Source: Pectinatus frisingensis (lineage in GTDB: Bacteria; Bacillota; Negativicutes; Selenomonadales; Selenomonadaceae). From it: a stretch of DNA of 44,651 bases. The DNA lies in the NCBI RefSeq assembly GCF_015732285.1, contig NZ_WIQU01000034.1, forward strand, positions 1 to 44,651, written 5' to 3'. Positions 9,102 through 18,417 of the stretch are shown here, piece by piece (the first letter of the stretch is position 1; every line of letters begins with the position of its first letter). Made by a program: the position numbers and the translations under genes. Below the pieces are notes generated by a model, which had not been told where the DNA came from, ran no database searches, and was given only the letters and a program-made list of their open reading frames with translations.

Positions 9102-9254
9102 TTACCTCTTCTTATTTTTATGTAACAGACACAGAATGATTCTGCCACAAGAACGAACCAACCAAAATATTGCCCAAAAAAAATTGATTAAAAAATTGAT
9201 TAGCCGTCCTGCAACAGAATCATTTTGGCCTAAGACATTTTTTTGTTTATTCAT
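9102..9254 (-). CDS. Small hypothetical membrane protein in the clpC-radA junction
   Basis: I do not recognise this 50-residue product. Its ATG at 9254 lies inside the last codons of clpC (ATGAATAA overlap) and it ends 6 nt before the radA GTG. It would be translated by coupling, since the next Shine-Dalgarno overlaps its own stop. The N-terminus is polar ([16 protein letters not shown]). One aromatic-rich hydrophobic helix follows at about residues 18-43, and then a basic tail KNKKR, which suggests a single-pass inner-membrane peptide. It fills the whole junction without a gap, which supports a real gene, but at this length chance cannot be excluded. Confidence 0.5.
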   Translation of the reverse strand: MNKQKNVLGQNDSVAGRLINFLINFFWAIFWLVRSCGRIILCLLHKNKKR

Positions 9255-11790
9255 CTTTTGTCGAGGCAGTATCAACTGTATCATCTGAAAGTGCATTAAC
9301 ACCAACAGGAGCTTTTCCTGCCGCAGTCTGTCTCAAAACAGGCTGCTGAGAAAATATCAGTTTATCATTTTCTTTATCGAAAGAAACATTTATCTTGTCA
9401 CCGGCTGTAAATTGTTTGTTTAAAAGATTTTCAGCCAATTCATCCTCAAGATGCTTTTGAATAGCTCGTTTCAATGGACGCGCACCGAACTTGACATCTG
9501 TCCCCTTATTGAGTAAATATTCTTTTGCCTTTGCATCTACAGTTATTGACATACCAAGATCTTCCAAACGCTTGGTCACATCCAGCAAAAGAATATCGAT
9601 TATCTGCAGCAAATCTTTTTTATTAAGAGGTTTAAATACTATCAACTCATCAATGCGGTTTAAAAATTCCGGTTTAAGCAGCCTTTTTACTTCTTCCATA
9701 ATACGTTTGGAACCGGCTTCAAAATCACTATTTTCATTCTTGTCGGTATTAAATCCCATTGGTCCGGTACTTTTCCGCAAAAATTGAGCTCCAATATTAG
9801 AAGTCATGATAACCACAGTATTCTTAAAATCAACTGTACGACCCTGTCCATCGGTTAACCGTCCATCTTCCAAAATCTGCAGCAACAAATTAAAAACATC
9901 AGGATGGGCTTTTTCAATTTCATCGAGCAAAATTACTGAATACGGTTTTCTTCTCACAATGTCCGTTAACTGACCGCCTTCTTCATATCCCACATAGCCG
10001 GGAGGAGCCCCTACCATGCGTGATACCGTATGTTTTTCCATGTATTCAGACATATCAAAACGAACCATAGCATTCTCATCCCCAAACAGCACTTCTGCCA
10101 AAGAACGAGCCAGTTCTGTTTTACCAACGCCAGTCGGACCTAGAAACATAAACGAACCAATAGGCCTTTTTTCATCTTTAAGACCCGCCCGGGCACGACG
10201 AATCGCTCTGGCTACAGCAGTAACAGCGTCATTTTGTCCGACAATACGTTTATGAATTATATCTTCCATGTGCAGCAAGCGCTGTGCTTCTTTGTCAGCA
10301 ATGCGTTGTGTCGGTATACCTGTCCATGAGGCCACTACATCGGCAATATCATCCTCAGTGACAAGTATCTGCTTTTCTTCCTCTCTTTTTAATTCACTAT
10401 TGGCTTTTTGCAGCGAATCCCGTATTTTACTTTCTTCATCGCGAATAGTTGCTGCATGCTCAAAGTTTTGTTCATTGATAGCTGCCTTTTTTGCATCATC
10501 AAGTTTATCCAATTTATCTTTGAGCTGCTTCAATTCCGTCGGATATGATATTGTTGCCAGCCGTACCTTGGAAGCGGCCTCGTCCATAAGATCTATAGCC
10601 TTATCCGGTAAATAACGGTCATTCACATAACGTACTGATAATTTTACTGCCGCTTTGACCGCTTCATCAGTTATTTTTGCCTGATGAAATTCTTCATATT
10701 TGCCGCGAATTCCCAATAAAATATTTATAGCGTCCGCCTCACTTGGTTCATCAAGCAATATAGGTTGAAAGCGCCTTTCAAGTGCCGAATCTTTTTCAAT
10801 ATATTTTTTATATTCATTTAGTGTCGTAGCACCAATCACCTGAATCTCACCACGTGATAAAGCCGGTTTTAAGATATTAGCAGCATCGATAGATCCTTCC
10901 GCCGCTCCGGCACCAATAAGCGTATGAAGTTCATCAATGAATAAAATTATATTACCGGCCTGAGTTATTTCGTCGATAATATTTTTTAGACGTTCTTCAA
11001 ATTCGCCACGGTATTTTGCCCCGGCTACCAGTGAAGTCATACTAAGACTCATCACTCGCTTGTCAGCAAGAAGTTTAGGCATTACACCTTCTGCCATCCT
11101 AATTGCCAATCCCTCAGCAACCGCAGTTTTGCCGACTCCCGGTTCACCTATAAGCACCGGGTTATTTTTGGTGCGGCGCAATAATATCTGAATTACACGT
11201 TCAATTTCTTTTTTCCTTCCAATTACCGGATCTATTTTATTTTTTAGGGCAAGTTTTTTTAAATCACGGCAATAACGATCAAGAAAGGGGGTTCGCTGCG
11301 CTGACCCATCAGAATTGTCCTGACTGTCTTCCTGTGCACCGGTATCATGCTGCCCACTGTTTATCATATCCATTATTGTCGAATGAACCACGTCAAGGTC
11401 TACTCCTAGGGAAACCAATATTTTTGAAGCAATTGCGTCATCCTGGCGAATTAATCCCAGCAGAATATGCTCAGTTCCAATGTAATCATGTCCCAGTGCC
11501 TGCGCCTCATCTTCAGCTAAATTCATTACCATTTTGGCTAAAGGTGTATATGATAACGTATTTCCCGCCATTATCGGCGGAATAATGATTATATTATTTA
11601 AACGACTTCTAACCATATCACGGGTTACCCCTAAAGAAGCTAAAGCCTTTGCTGCCAGTCCCTTTTTCTCCCTGATAAGCCCTAACAAAATATGCTCTGT
11701 GCCAATATAACCGCATCTTTGTTTACTTGCCTCATAATTAGCAAGCTCTAATACTCTTTCAGCGCTAAAAGTTAATTTATTGTTGTTCAT
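9247..11790 (-). CDS. clpC: ATP-dependent Clp protease ATP-binding subunit ClpC
   Basis: ClpC is an AAA+ unfoldase of 847 residues that feeds ClpP and recognises arginine-phosphorylated proteins made by McsB. Two Clp N-repeats occupy residues 1-145. AAA-1 has Walker A GEPGVGKT near 213, and a UVR-like coiled coil ([21 protein letters not shown]) lies in the middle domain near 430. AAA-2 has GPTGVGKT near 550. The C-terminal D2-small region is complete. The ATG has GGAAGTGA upstream and lies 4 nt after mcsB. The ctsR-mcsA-mcsB-clpC order is the classical CtsR-controlled protein quality-control operon. Confidence 0.97.
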   Translation of the reverse strand: MNNNKLTFSAERVLELANYEASKQRCGYIGTEHILLGLIREKKGLAAKALASLGVTRDMVRSRLNNIIIIPPIMAGNTLSYTPLAKMVMNLAEDEAQALGHDYIGTEHILLGLIRQDDAIASKILVSLGVDLDVVHSTIMDMINSGQHDTGAQEDSQDNSDGSAQRTPFLDRYCRDLKKLALKNKIDPVIGRKKEIERVIQILLRRTKNNPVLIGEPGVGKTAVAEGLAIRMAEGVMPKLLADKRVMSLSMTSLVAGAKYRGEFEERLKNIIDEITQAGNIILFIDELHTLIGAGAAEGSIDAANILKPALSRGEIQVIGATTLNEYKKYIEKDSALERRFQPILLDEPSEADAINILLGIRGKYEEFHQAKITDEAVKAAVKLSVRYVNDRYLPDKAIDLMDEAASKVRLATISYPTELKQLKDKLDKLDDAKKAAINEQNFEHAATIRDEESKIRDSLQKANSELKREEEKQILVTEDDIADVVASWTGIPTQRIADKEAQRLLHMEDIIHKRIVGQNDAVTAVARAIRRARAGLKDEKRPIGSFMFLGPTGVGKTELARSLAEVLFGDENAMVRFDMSEYMEKHTVSRMVGAPPGYVGYEEGGQLTDIVRRKPYSVILLDEIEKAHPDVFNLLLQILEDGRLTDGQGRTVDFKNTVVIMTSNIGAQFLRKSTGPMGFNTDKNENSDFEAGSKRIMEEVKRLLKPEFLNRIDELIVFKPLNKKDLLQIIDILLLDVTKRLEDLGMSITVDAKAKEYLLNKGTDVKFGARPLKRAIQKHLEDELAENLLNKQFTAGDKINVSFDKENDKLIFSQQPVLRQTAAGKAPVGVNALSDDTVDTASTKDE

Positions 11791-11794
11791 ACAA

Positions 11795-12865
11795 TCACTT
11801 CCCTATTGAGCTGTCACAAATTATTTTACGGGAAATGTCAGCTCTTTTTTTATCCAGTTCCCGCTGTGAAATACTTTCTTTTTCCTGTAAATTGGTAAGA
11901 TAATTAGCCCGTCCCGCAACTATCAGCCTATTAAACACCGTAGGATCAATCCCATCAATTATTTTTTCATCTATACCTATACGGACATTGCTCGACAATG
12001 ACAACAGCTCTCTTATAGACAAGCTGCGGGCATATTTCAAAACACCCAATGCACGCCATGATCTATCATGCATCTTATCTTCATTATACGATAAAATCGC
12101 CTTTCGTGCTTCATGTTCATGTGCTGCAATTTCCTGCACCGTACGTGTCAGATTTTCCACCAGTTCTTTTTCATTAAATCCCAATGATAACTGATTAGAA
12201 ATATAAAACAAATTACCCGGCGCATTAGTGCCAAACATTCCCCGTACAGCAAGACCAAGCTGCGGTGAAATATTGACTATCTTAGCAATTTGATTAGTCA
12301 TAACCAAACCCGGCAAATGAAGCAATACCGAGACTCTGAGGCCGGTTCCCAAATTAGTAGGACAAGACGTTAGATATCCCATGCTGTCATCAAAAGCAAT
12401 ATCATATTTCTTTTCAATAGCATCATCGATCAAAAATGCTGTCTTGAGTAAAGTGTTGATATCCAGTCCACTACCCATGCATTGTATACGCATATGGTCT
12501 TCCTCATTGATCATAATGCCAATATTACTATCTGTGCTCAATATGAGTGACCGGCATTCGATATGCTTAACAAACTTGTTACTGATAAAATGTTTTTCGA
12601 TAAGGACCCGCCTTTGTATATCAGTAAGCTTTTCCATATCGATACAAATATAATTATTATTGGTTAATGTAGCAATATCATCCAGTATGTCTATTATCCT
12701 TGTTTTTACTTCAGTTAATTGTGCAGCAGAAGCCCGATTAGGAAAGGGAATATCCTGAAAATTACGAGCCAGGCGAATGCGGCTGGCCAGGACGATATCA
12801 CTATCTGGTCCATTTCCATCCATCCATGCTACGTTATCATCGGTAAAAATGTTCTGTAACAACAT
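11795..12865 (-). CDS. mcsB: Protein-arginine kinase McsB
   Basis: It phosphorylates arginines on misfolded proteins and on CtsR, marking them for ClpCP. It has 356 residues and the phosphagen-kinase fold. SRIRLAR at 28-34 binds ATP phosphates, NEEDHMRI at 120-127 is the conserved acidic loop, and CPTNLGTG with Cys168 is the kinase-family signature. It lacks the guanidino-substrate domain features of creatine kinases, as expected. The ATG is preceded by TGAGGGGGA. It sits 12 nt after mcsA, its activator, and 4 nt before clpC, so the marking and unfolding machinery are made together. Confidence 0.96.
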   Translation of the reverse strand: MLLQNIFTDDNVAWMDGNGPDSDIVLASRIRLARNFQDIPFPNRASAAQLTEVKTRIIDILDDIATLTNNNYICIDMEKLTDIQRRVLIEKHFISNKFVKHIECRSLILSTDSNIGIMINEEDHMRIQCMGSGLDINTLLKTAFLIDDAIEKKYDIAFDDSMGYLTSCPTNLGTGLRVSVLLHLPGLVMTNQIAKIVNISPQLGLAVRGMFGTNAPGNLFYISNQLSLGFNEKELVENLTRTVQEIAAHEHEARKAILSYNEDKMHDRSWRALGVLKYARSLSIRELLSLSSNVRIGIDEKIIDGIDPTVFNRLIVAGRANYLTNLQEKESISQRELDKKRADISRKIICDSSIGK

Positions 12866-12877
12866 TACTATTCCCCC

Positions 12878-13423
12878 TCATTCGCCCTTAATTTCTTTTT
12901 CTAATCTGCGAATACAATCACGCAGTTGTGCAGCCTTTTCATATTCTTCATTATCAACGCATTGTTGAATCTGTTTGCGCAAAACATCCAGTTCTTGCTG
13001 CATATTCAATGTTTTTCCCGCACGACGCGGAATTTTTCCGGTATGTTTGCTGGATCCATGCAAACGGCGCAGCAATGGTTCCAATTTGTTACGAAAAGTC
13101 TTATAACATACACTGCAGCCAATTTTCCCGGAATTGGCAAAATCCATATATGTCATTCCACAAGATGGACAGGCATATTCTTCATCACCAGGCATTTTCC
13201 CTGTTTCTTCAGCTGACTTAGCACCCGCAGTATTATGAAAAAGCCCTGACAAAAAGTCATTGACTGAAAAAACTTCCGGCTGTACTTCCGCCTGGGGATG
13301 TGTTAAAAATTCGCCATACTGAGCAGCACATTCTTCACAAAGATATTTATCGATTTTGTTGTTGCCACTTATCTGGGTAATATGAATACAAGCTTCATTT
13401 TTTTTGCAATTATCACATAGCAT
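12878..13423 (-). CDS. mcsA: McsB activator McsA (UVR-domain zinc protein)
   Basis: This is a 181-residue activator of McsB. CDNC near residue 3 and CEEC near 29 form one zinc site. CPSC with CSVC near residues 92-115 form a second. A C-terminal UVR domain (LDVLRKQIQQCVDNEEYEKAAQLRD) occupies about 143-175, matching the UVR-like segment of ClpC. The cysteine sites are known in this family as redox/metal sensors. GAGGAGG lies upstream of the ATG and the ctsR stop is 2 nt away, so it is translated from the ctsR mRNA. Confidence 0.95.
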   Translation of the reverse strand: MLCDNCKKNEACIHITQISGNNKIDKYLCEECAAQYGEFLTHPQAEVQPEVFSVNDFLSGLFHNTAGAKSAEETGKMPGDEEYACPSCGMTYMDFANSGKIGCSVCYKTFRNKLEPLLRRLHGSSKHTGKIPRRAGKTLNMQQELDVLRKQIQQCVDNEEYEKAAQLRDCIRRLEKEIKGE

Positions 13424-13425
13424 TG

Positions 13426-13881
13426 TTATTCCTCCTCTGAAAAGTCAGCCAGAGTTATCAGCAAAGATCTTAAAAAATCAGCTCTGTCTGTTGACGAAAG
13501 CTTATCATATACATCATTAAATGCCTGATACAATAATGCCGCCTCTCTATTTTTTATCAAGCCATGCCGCAGCATGTATTCTATCATATGGTGCAAGTCT
13601 TTTAGTGTAGTATCAGCATTTACTTTACTGATCAGGTCACTATAAACCAAGTCTTGCAGCGGAGCACGTGTTATGCGGATAAATCCTCCAAGTCCACGAC
13701 GGGATTCTACAACAAAACCTTTATCTGAAGTGAACCGTGTATTTAAAACATAACTAATTTGCGATGGAGCACATTCTATGGCATCGGCAATATCGGCACG
13801 GCGCAATATCACATTACGATTTTGCTGGGCAGCGAGCCGCTGCAATATATAGTGTTCTATTAGGTCAGCTATATTACTCAT
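13426..13881 (-). CDS. ctsR: Heat-shock repressor CtsR
   Basis: CtsR is a 151-residue class III stress repressor. The N-terminal winged helix-turn-helix is visible in ILRRADIADAIECAPSQISYVLNTRF. The conserved glycine-rich wing follows as ESRRGLGGFIRI, the temperature-sensing loop of the family. The C-terminal dimerisation helices end at 151 residues, the usual length. It is first in its operon and should repress it, as a tandem TTTGACT repeat lies between the -35 and -10 boxes upstream. McsB/McsA and ClpC, downstream, would control its stability. Confidence 0.96.
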   Translation of the reverse strand: MSNIADLIEHYILQRLAAQQNRNVILRRADIADAIECAPSQISYVLNTRFTSDKGFVVESRRGLGGFIRITRAPLQDLVYSDLISKVNADTTLKDLHHMIEYMLRHGLIKNREAALLYQAFNDVYDKLSSTDRADFLRSLLITLADFSEEE

Positions 13882-13911
13882 AATTTCACCTTCATATCCT
13901 ACTTTTCTTAT

Positions 13912-13940
13912 ATTATATTTGACTTTTTGACTTTTTGCAA
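13912..13940 (-). promoter_or_regulatory. ctsR promoter
   Basis: On the minus strand TTGCAA (13940-13935) and TATAAT (13917-13912) are separated by exactly 17 bp, a good sigma-A promoter for ctsR. The spacer consists almost wholly of the putative CtsR repeat, so a bound repressor would occlude RNA polymerase. Confidence 0.8.
13918..13932 (-). promoter_or_regulatory. Putative CtsR operator with non-standard spacing
   Basis: The minus strand reads AGTCAAA-A-AGTCAAA, two exact heptads with a one-base spacer. A third degenerate copy follows in the same 8-bp rhythm. The published CtsR consensus is two RGTCAAA heptads separated by three bases (10-bp period). The position inside the ctsR promoter spacer makes CtsR the likely ligand, but the 8-bp period differs from the consensus. 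Confidence 0.6.
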
Positions 13941-13977
13941 GTATTTATTCTTTTAATTTTCTATTGTCAGCTGCCAA

Positions 13978-14013
13978 AAAATCCGCGGCAACTATTCTGC
14001 ACCGCGGATTTTT
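13978..14013 (-). terminator. Terminator downstream of ileS
   Basis: AATCCGCGG and CCGCGGATT form a strong stem between the ileS stop and the ctsR promoter. On the minus strand the right arm is followed by TTTTT (13980-13976 region), as expected for an intrinsic terminator of ileS. The plus strand also has a short T-run, but no plus-strand gene is present here. Confidence 0.8.
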
Positions 14014-14031
14014 CTCGTAGATCATATATAT

Positions 14032-17000
14032 TTATTTTACACCCAATGTTACCGTTTCACCGTTTATATTCCATTCTTTACTAAAACCGTCCATTTTATC
14101 AGTGTCAATCGTATTAGCCAAGACAATTTTTTGTATTTCGGCGCCGTTGTTTGTAACAATAGCAGTAATTTTTTTACTGCCTCTGACATATACCGCTATA
14201 CGGTCAGTCACTTCAAAGCTATTTTCCTTGCGCATAGTTTGAATCTTGCTAATTATTTCGCGCACAAAGCCTTCTTCAAGCAGTTTTGCCGATAAAGTCG
14301 TCGCAATAGCTACTGTTACTTTATTATAAGATTCAGTAGCAAAACCTTCTGTCTGTGTAACTGATATTTCCAAGTCTTCACGCATCAAAACAAATTCACC
14401 GGAAGCTAATTTTATTTTTAGACAACCATTTTTATCCAGTTCTTCCTTAGCTGCATGGCCATTAAGTCCTGCGAGGACACTTTTTATTTCATTAATCTGC
14501 CTACCGGCCTTGGGCCCGAGAACTTTAAACTGCGGCTTAAAACTATAGGATAAATATTCTTCCATATCATCTTTAAATTCAACGGTTTTAATATTAAGTT
14601 CATCGGCAACAATTGCTTTATAAAAATCATTCAATATAAATGGTGCCTTGACAAACATCTGTCCCACCGGCTGACGATTTTTTATATTAGCCGTATTACG
14701 TGCGGCACGCCCCAATGTCACTATTTCTAATACCAGCTCCATATTTTTTTCCAGTTCCCTATCAATATAGGTTTCATCAACGACAGGAAAATCACATAAA
14801 TGTACGCTTTCTTTAGCATCGGTATAAGAATTTCTGACAAGATTTTGATAAATTACATCCGTGACAAACGGAATCATCGGTGCAGCAAGTTTAATAAATG
14901 TAGACAAGGCTGTATACAGTGTCATATAGGCATTGATTTTATCCTGTGTCATATCCTTGCCCCAGAAACGTTCACGACTGCGGCGAACATACCAATTAGA
15001 CAATTCGTCAACAAATTCCTGCAATGCCTTAGCTGTTTCTGTTATACGATATGATGAAAGATCATCATCAACGATTTTTATTAATGTATTGAGACGCGAT
15101 AATAACCATCTATCCATTATTGATAATTTATCATATTCCAATTTATAATCAGCCGGCGTAAATTTATCAATGTTTGCATACAACACAAAAAATGCATATG
15201 TGTTCCATAATGTCCCCAGAAACTTCCGCTGCCCTTCCTGAACCGCATCATCATGGAAACGATTTGGCAGCCACGGTGCACTATTTTCATAAAAATACCA
15301 GCGGATAGCATCAGCACCGTGTTTTTGCAATGCGTCCATCGGTTCCACGGCATTTCCCTTGGACTTACTCATTTTCTGTCCGTTTTTATCCTGTACATGC
15401 CCCAGAACAATCACGTTCTTATATGCCGGCTTATCAAATAACAGTGTTGATATAGCTATCAAAGAATAAAACCAGCCACGCGTTTGATCAACCGCTTCAG
15501 ATATAAAATCAGCAGGAAAAGTTTTTTCAAATAAAGCTTTATTTTCAAACGGATAATGCCATTGAGCAAAAGGCATTGCTCCAGAATCAAACCAGCAATC
15601 AATTACTTCCGGAACACGATGCATTTGTCTGCCGCAGTGCGGACATTTTATAGTTACCGCATCGAGAAACGGTCTGTGTAATTCAATATTATCAGGACAA
15701 TTACTTGACATTTGTTTCAATTCTTCTATTGAACCAATAGAATGCTGATGACCACATTCACATTCCCAGATATTTAATGGTGTCCCCCAATAACGGTTGC
15801 GACTTATACCCCAATCCTGTACGTGCTCGATCCAATCTCCAAAACGTCCCTTTCCAATTGTTGGCGGAATCCAATTCACCATATTATTATTTTTTATAAG
15901 CTGTTCACGTACCGCTGTCATTTTTATAAACCATGATTCACGGGCGTAATAAATAAGCGGTGTATCACAACGCCAGCAATGCGGATAACTGTGTTCAAAA
16001 TTAGGGGCAGCGAATAACAGTCCCTTTTCCTTCAAATCTTTCAATATAAGAGGATCAGCTTTTTTCACAAATACACCTGGCCAATCTGTTTCAGCAGTCA
16101 TGCAGCCTTTTGAATCGACAAATTGGACAAATCCAATATCATACCGGTGGCATACGCGGGCATCATCCTCACCAAATGCCGGCGCCATATGGACTATTCC
16201 TGTCCCATCAGCCGTTGTTACATAATCATCGCAAGTGATATAAAAAGACTTTTTCTTGATTTTTCCTATGGCATACGAATATAAGGGCTCATATTCACGA
16301 TATTCCAGATCTTTCCCCGTAAGTCTTTCTAAAATGACCGCATCTTCGCCCAATACTTTTTCGACAAGCTGTTCAGCCATATAATAAATATAATCATTGT
16401 GTTTTACCTTGACATATACGACTTTGGGATTAACGCACAATGCCAGATTAGATGGCAGCGTCCATGGTGTCGTTGTCCATGCAAGAAAGTAAGCATCTTC
16501 ACCCTTGGCCTTAAATCTGACTATTGCAGAGCGTTCTTTTACATCCTTATACCCTTGTGCTACTTCATGTGAAGAAAGCGGCGTACCACAACGCGGACAG
16601 TAAGGAACAATTTTATGACCTTCATATAATAAGCCTTTTTCCCAAATAGTTTTTAAAGCCCACCATACTGACTCAATATATTTATTATCATAAGTAACAT
16701 AAGGATTGTCCATATCAGCCCAGTAACCGACTGTGCGGGAAAATTCTTCCCACATTTCTTTATATTTCCATACACTTTCTTTACATTTTTCAACAAATGG
16801 CCCTATGCCATAATTTTCTATCTGATCTTTACCATTGAGACCCAGTGATTTTTCTACTTCCAGCTCTACCGGAAGACCATGGGTATCCCAACCGGCCTTA
16901 CGTACTGTTTTATATCCCTTCATTGCCTGGAAGCGAGGAATCATATCTTTTATAACCCGCGTCAGTACATGTCCGATATGCGGTTTCCCGTTAGCTGTCG

Positions 17001-17142
17001 GCGGTCCGTCATAAAACGTAAAAATATCACTGCCGTCACGCTGATCAATACTTTTTTGAAATATATCATTATCATTCCAAAATTTTTCGATATTTCTTTC
17101 ATGTTGGGTAAAGTTCAAACTGGTCTCCACTTTTTTATACAT
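14032..17142 (-). CDS. ileS: Isoleucyl-tRNA synthetase, IleS2 type
   Basis: This 1036-residue class I synthetase loads Ile on tRNA-Ile and carries an editing domain. HIGH is at residues 55-58 and KMSKS near 590. The zinc motif CPRCGTPLSSHEVAQGY and a second CPHC pair lie in the insert domains. The length of over 1000 residues and the lack of the C-terminal zinc-finger domain of typical ~930-residue enzymes place it with the eukaryote-like IleS2 class. Known IleS2 enzymes tolerate mupirocin; resistance here is inference only. GGAGG lies 9 nt before the ATG. Expression should follow tRNA-Ile charging through the T-box leader. Confidence 0.96.
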   Translation of the reverse strand: MYKKVETSLNFTQHERNIEKFWNDNDIFQKSIDQRDGSDIFTFYDGPPTANGKPHIGHVLTRVIKDMIPRFQAMKGYKTVRKAGWDTHGLPVELEVEKSLGLNGKDQIENYGIGPFVEKCKESVWKYKEMWEEFSRTVGYWADMDNPYVTYDNKYIESVWWALKTIWEKGLLYEGHKIVPYCPRCGTPLSSHEVAQGYKDVKERSAIVRFKAKGEDAYFLAWTTTPWTLPSNLALCVNPKVVYVKVKHNDYIYYMAEQLVEKVLGEDAVILERLTGKDLEYREYEPLYSYAIGKIKKKSFYITCDDYVTTADGTGIVHMAPAFGEDDARVCHRYDIGFVQFVDSKGCMTAETDWPGVFVKKADPLILKDLKEKGLLFAAPNFEHSYPHCWRCDTPLIYYARESWFIKMTAVREQLIKNNNMVNWIPPTIGKGRFGDWIEHVQDWGISRNRYWGTPLNIWECECGHQHSIGSIEELKQMSSNCPDNIELHRPFLDAVTIKCPHCGRQMHRVPEVIDCWFDSGAMPFAQWHYPFENKALFEKTFPADFISEAVDQTRGWFYSLIAISTLLFDKPAYKNVIVLGHVQDKNGQKMSKSKGNAVEPMDALQKHGADAIRWYFYENSAPWLPNRFHDDAVQEGQRKFLGTLWNTYAFFVLYANIDKFTPADYKLEYDKLSIMDRWLLSRLNTLIKIVDDDLSSYRITETAKALQEFVDELSNWYVRRSRERFWGKDMTQDKINAYMTLYTALSTFIKLAAPMIPFVTDVIYQNLVRNSYTDAKESVHLCDFPVVDETYIDRELEKNMELVLEIVTLGRAARNTANIKNRQPVGQMFVKAPFILNDFYKAIVADELNIKTVEFKDDMEEYLSYSFKPQFKVLGPKAGRQINEIKSVLAGLNGHAAKEELDKNGCLKIKLASGEFVLMREDLEISVTQTEGFATESYNKVTVAIATTLSAKLLEEGFVREIISKIQTMRKENSFEVTDRIAVYVRGSKKITAIVTNNGAEIQKIVLANTIDTDKMDGFSKEWNINGETVTLGVK

Positions 17143-17193
17143 AAAATAATTCCTCCAATTGAAATTGAATCAATACCATATGATCCAGCAAAT

Positions 17194-17447
17194 AAAAAAG
17201 CTTTCACCCAAAAACAGGATGAAAGCTATGCTCATCATTGTACCACCTATTTCACATACTGACATATGCAGCCCATTTAACGGTGAGAACCGGTCTAAAC
17301 TTACTAAAACATATAAAAATATGTCATTCAGCCGACAGCTCAGGAGTGATCTCTTAAAATATTCATCAGCACCGGTCTTTCACTATCACCAGTTCGCTAT
17401 AGCTTTTTATAAATTAAGCCGTCTCCATCAATGCTTTTATTATTATG
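17194..17447 (-). promoter_or_regulatory. T-box leader, Ile (AUC) specific, with terminator
   Basis: On the minus strand Stem I closes through GACGGC/GCUGUC and has a distal AGCGAACUGGUGAUAGUGAAAG region typical of T-boxes. The specifier AUC (17350-17348) is followed by ACUCCUGAGCUG, as in Ile leaders. The T-box AUAGGUGGUACAA at about 17250-17238 contains UGGU, complementary to the tRNA-Ile ACCA end. The terminator stem AGCTTTCATCC (17227-17217) and GGGTGAAAGCT (17209-17199) is followed by TTTTT. Uncharged tRNA-Ile should favour read-through into ileS. Confidence 0.93.
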
Positions 17448-17453
17448 GTAGAT

Positions 17454-17482
17454 ATAATATCACAAAACATTTATAAATTCAA
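17454..17482 (-). promoter_or_regulatory. Promoter of the T-box/ileS transcript
   Basis: TTGAAT (17482-17477) and TATTAT (17459-17454) on the minus strand are separated by 17 bp. Transcription would begin near 17447, just ahead of T-box Stem I. Confidence 0.65.
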
Positions 17483-17553
17483 ATAGGATATTACATCTTT
17501 ACTATCTATTTTTATGTTAAAGTAAATTATCAGATAAATTAATAAATTTAGAC

Positions 17554-17582
17554 TTGATTTTTTTTGCTATTTCGGTTAAAAT
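17554..17582 (+). promoter_or_regulatory. Promoter of the c-di-AMP riboswitch transcript
   Basis: TTGATT (17554-17559) and TAAAAT (17577-17582) with a 17-bp spacer place a start near 17589, immediately before the conserved riboswitch core. This is a moderate match to the sigma-A consensus. Confidence 0.6.
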
Positions 17583-17589
17583 AAATGCT

Positions 17590-17712
17590 ATGAGTACTTT
17601 ATAAACCGAATCCAACTCAGGAGCGGGGGAACCAATTTTGGGGTGAATGTTGTTTTTTACAAGGGCCGGTTTCTTCTTCTGTCCCTAATCCGACAGCTAA
17701 CCTCGCAGGAAA
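17590..17712 (+). promoter_or_regulatory. Cyclic di-AMP (ydaO/yuaA) riboswitch
   Basis: The leader carries the hallmark conserved blocks of the ydaO/yuaA class: CCGAATCCAACTCAGGAGCG followed by GGGGAACCAATTTTGGGGTG, a variable arm, then CCCTAATCCGACAGCTAACC and TCGCAGG. These RNAs bind c-di-AMP and normally switch off cell-wall hydrolase or potassium transport genes. It lies about 25 nt before the start of an NlpC/P60 hydrolase. CCTC in its 3' end (near 17701) can pair with the GAGG of the ribosome-binding site (17724-17728), which would allow translational control. Confidence 0.93.
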
Positions 17713-17736
17713 AAAAACAAAGAGAGGAGTGACCTT

Positions 17737-18399
17737 TTGAGTAAGATATTACGCTTAACTGCGTTATCAATGTTATTTATGTGTTGGTTTGCCGTTGCCA
17801 GTGCAGATGCTTTTCGTGCTGGAGACCAAGGAACACAGGTAGCAGAGATTCAGGGGGAACTTGCAAACTTAGGTTATGATGTTGTCGCTGACGGCGACTT
17901 CGGACCAGCTACACAGGAAGCTGTTAGAGAATTTCAGGCGTCTGCCGGCATAGCTGCAGACGGATTGGTTGGACCACAAACGTATCAAGCATTAATGGGA
18001 CGGGCAATGCCTCAGGTAAGCCGCGGATCAAATTACTATGCACGTCGGATTATTCAATCATCCTTCCAGTACATAGGTGTTCCATACGTGTTCGGTGGTA
18101 CTACACCAAATGGTTTTGATTGTTCAGGATTTACTCGTTATGTATTTGCCAATGCCGGTATTTCATTGCCGCGTACAGCTGATGCACAATATGAAATGGG
18201 AACACCGGTATCCTATGATGATTTAGCACCTGGTGATTTAGTGTTCTTTTCAACTTACACTTATGGGGCTTCTCATGTAGGAATATATATTGGTGACAGT
18301 AAATTCATTGATGCTTCCACCAGTCGTGGTGTAGTTGTTGATTCGTTGAACAATGGATACTGGAGCTCTACTTATATAGGTGCCCGTAGAGTCATATGA
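17737..18399 (+). CDS. Secreted PG-binding and NlpC/P60 cell-wall hydrolase
   Basis: This is a 220-residue exported peptidoglycan hydrolase. A signal peptide occupies residues 1-23, with a likely cut after ASA. A PG_binding_1 domain follows at about 28-88 (DGDFGPATQEAVREFQ, DGLVGPQTYQAL). The NlpC/P60 endopeptidase domain is at about 103-220, with catalytic Cys129 in FDCSGF and His180 in GASHVGIY; Asp192 may be the third residue. It probably cuts stem-peptide bonds. The start is TTG at 17737, with GAGGAG about 7 nt upstream. The riboswitch ties it to c-di-AMP, a known signal for wall stress. It is monocistronic, ended by a terminator. Confidence 0.93.
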   Translation: MSKILRLTALSMLFMCWFAVASADAFRAGDQGTQVAEIQGELANLGYDVVADGDFGPATQEAVREFQASAGIAADGLVGPQTYQALMGRAMPQVSRGSNYYARRIIQSSFQYIGVPYVFGGTTPNGFDCSGFTRYVFANAGISLPRTADAQYEMGTPVSYDDLAPGDLVFFSTYTYGASHVGIYIGDSKFIDASTSRGVVVDSLNNGYWSSTYIGARRVI

Positions 18400-18417
18400 T
18401 GTGATTAGACTAATTGG

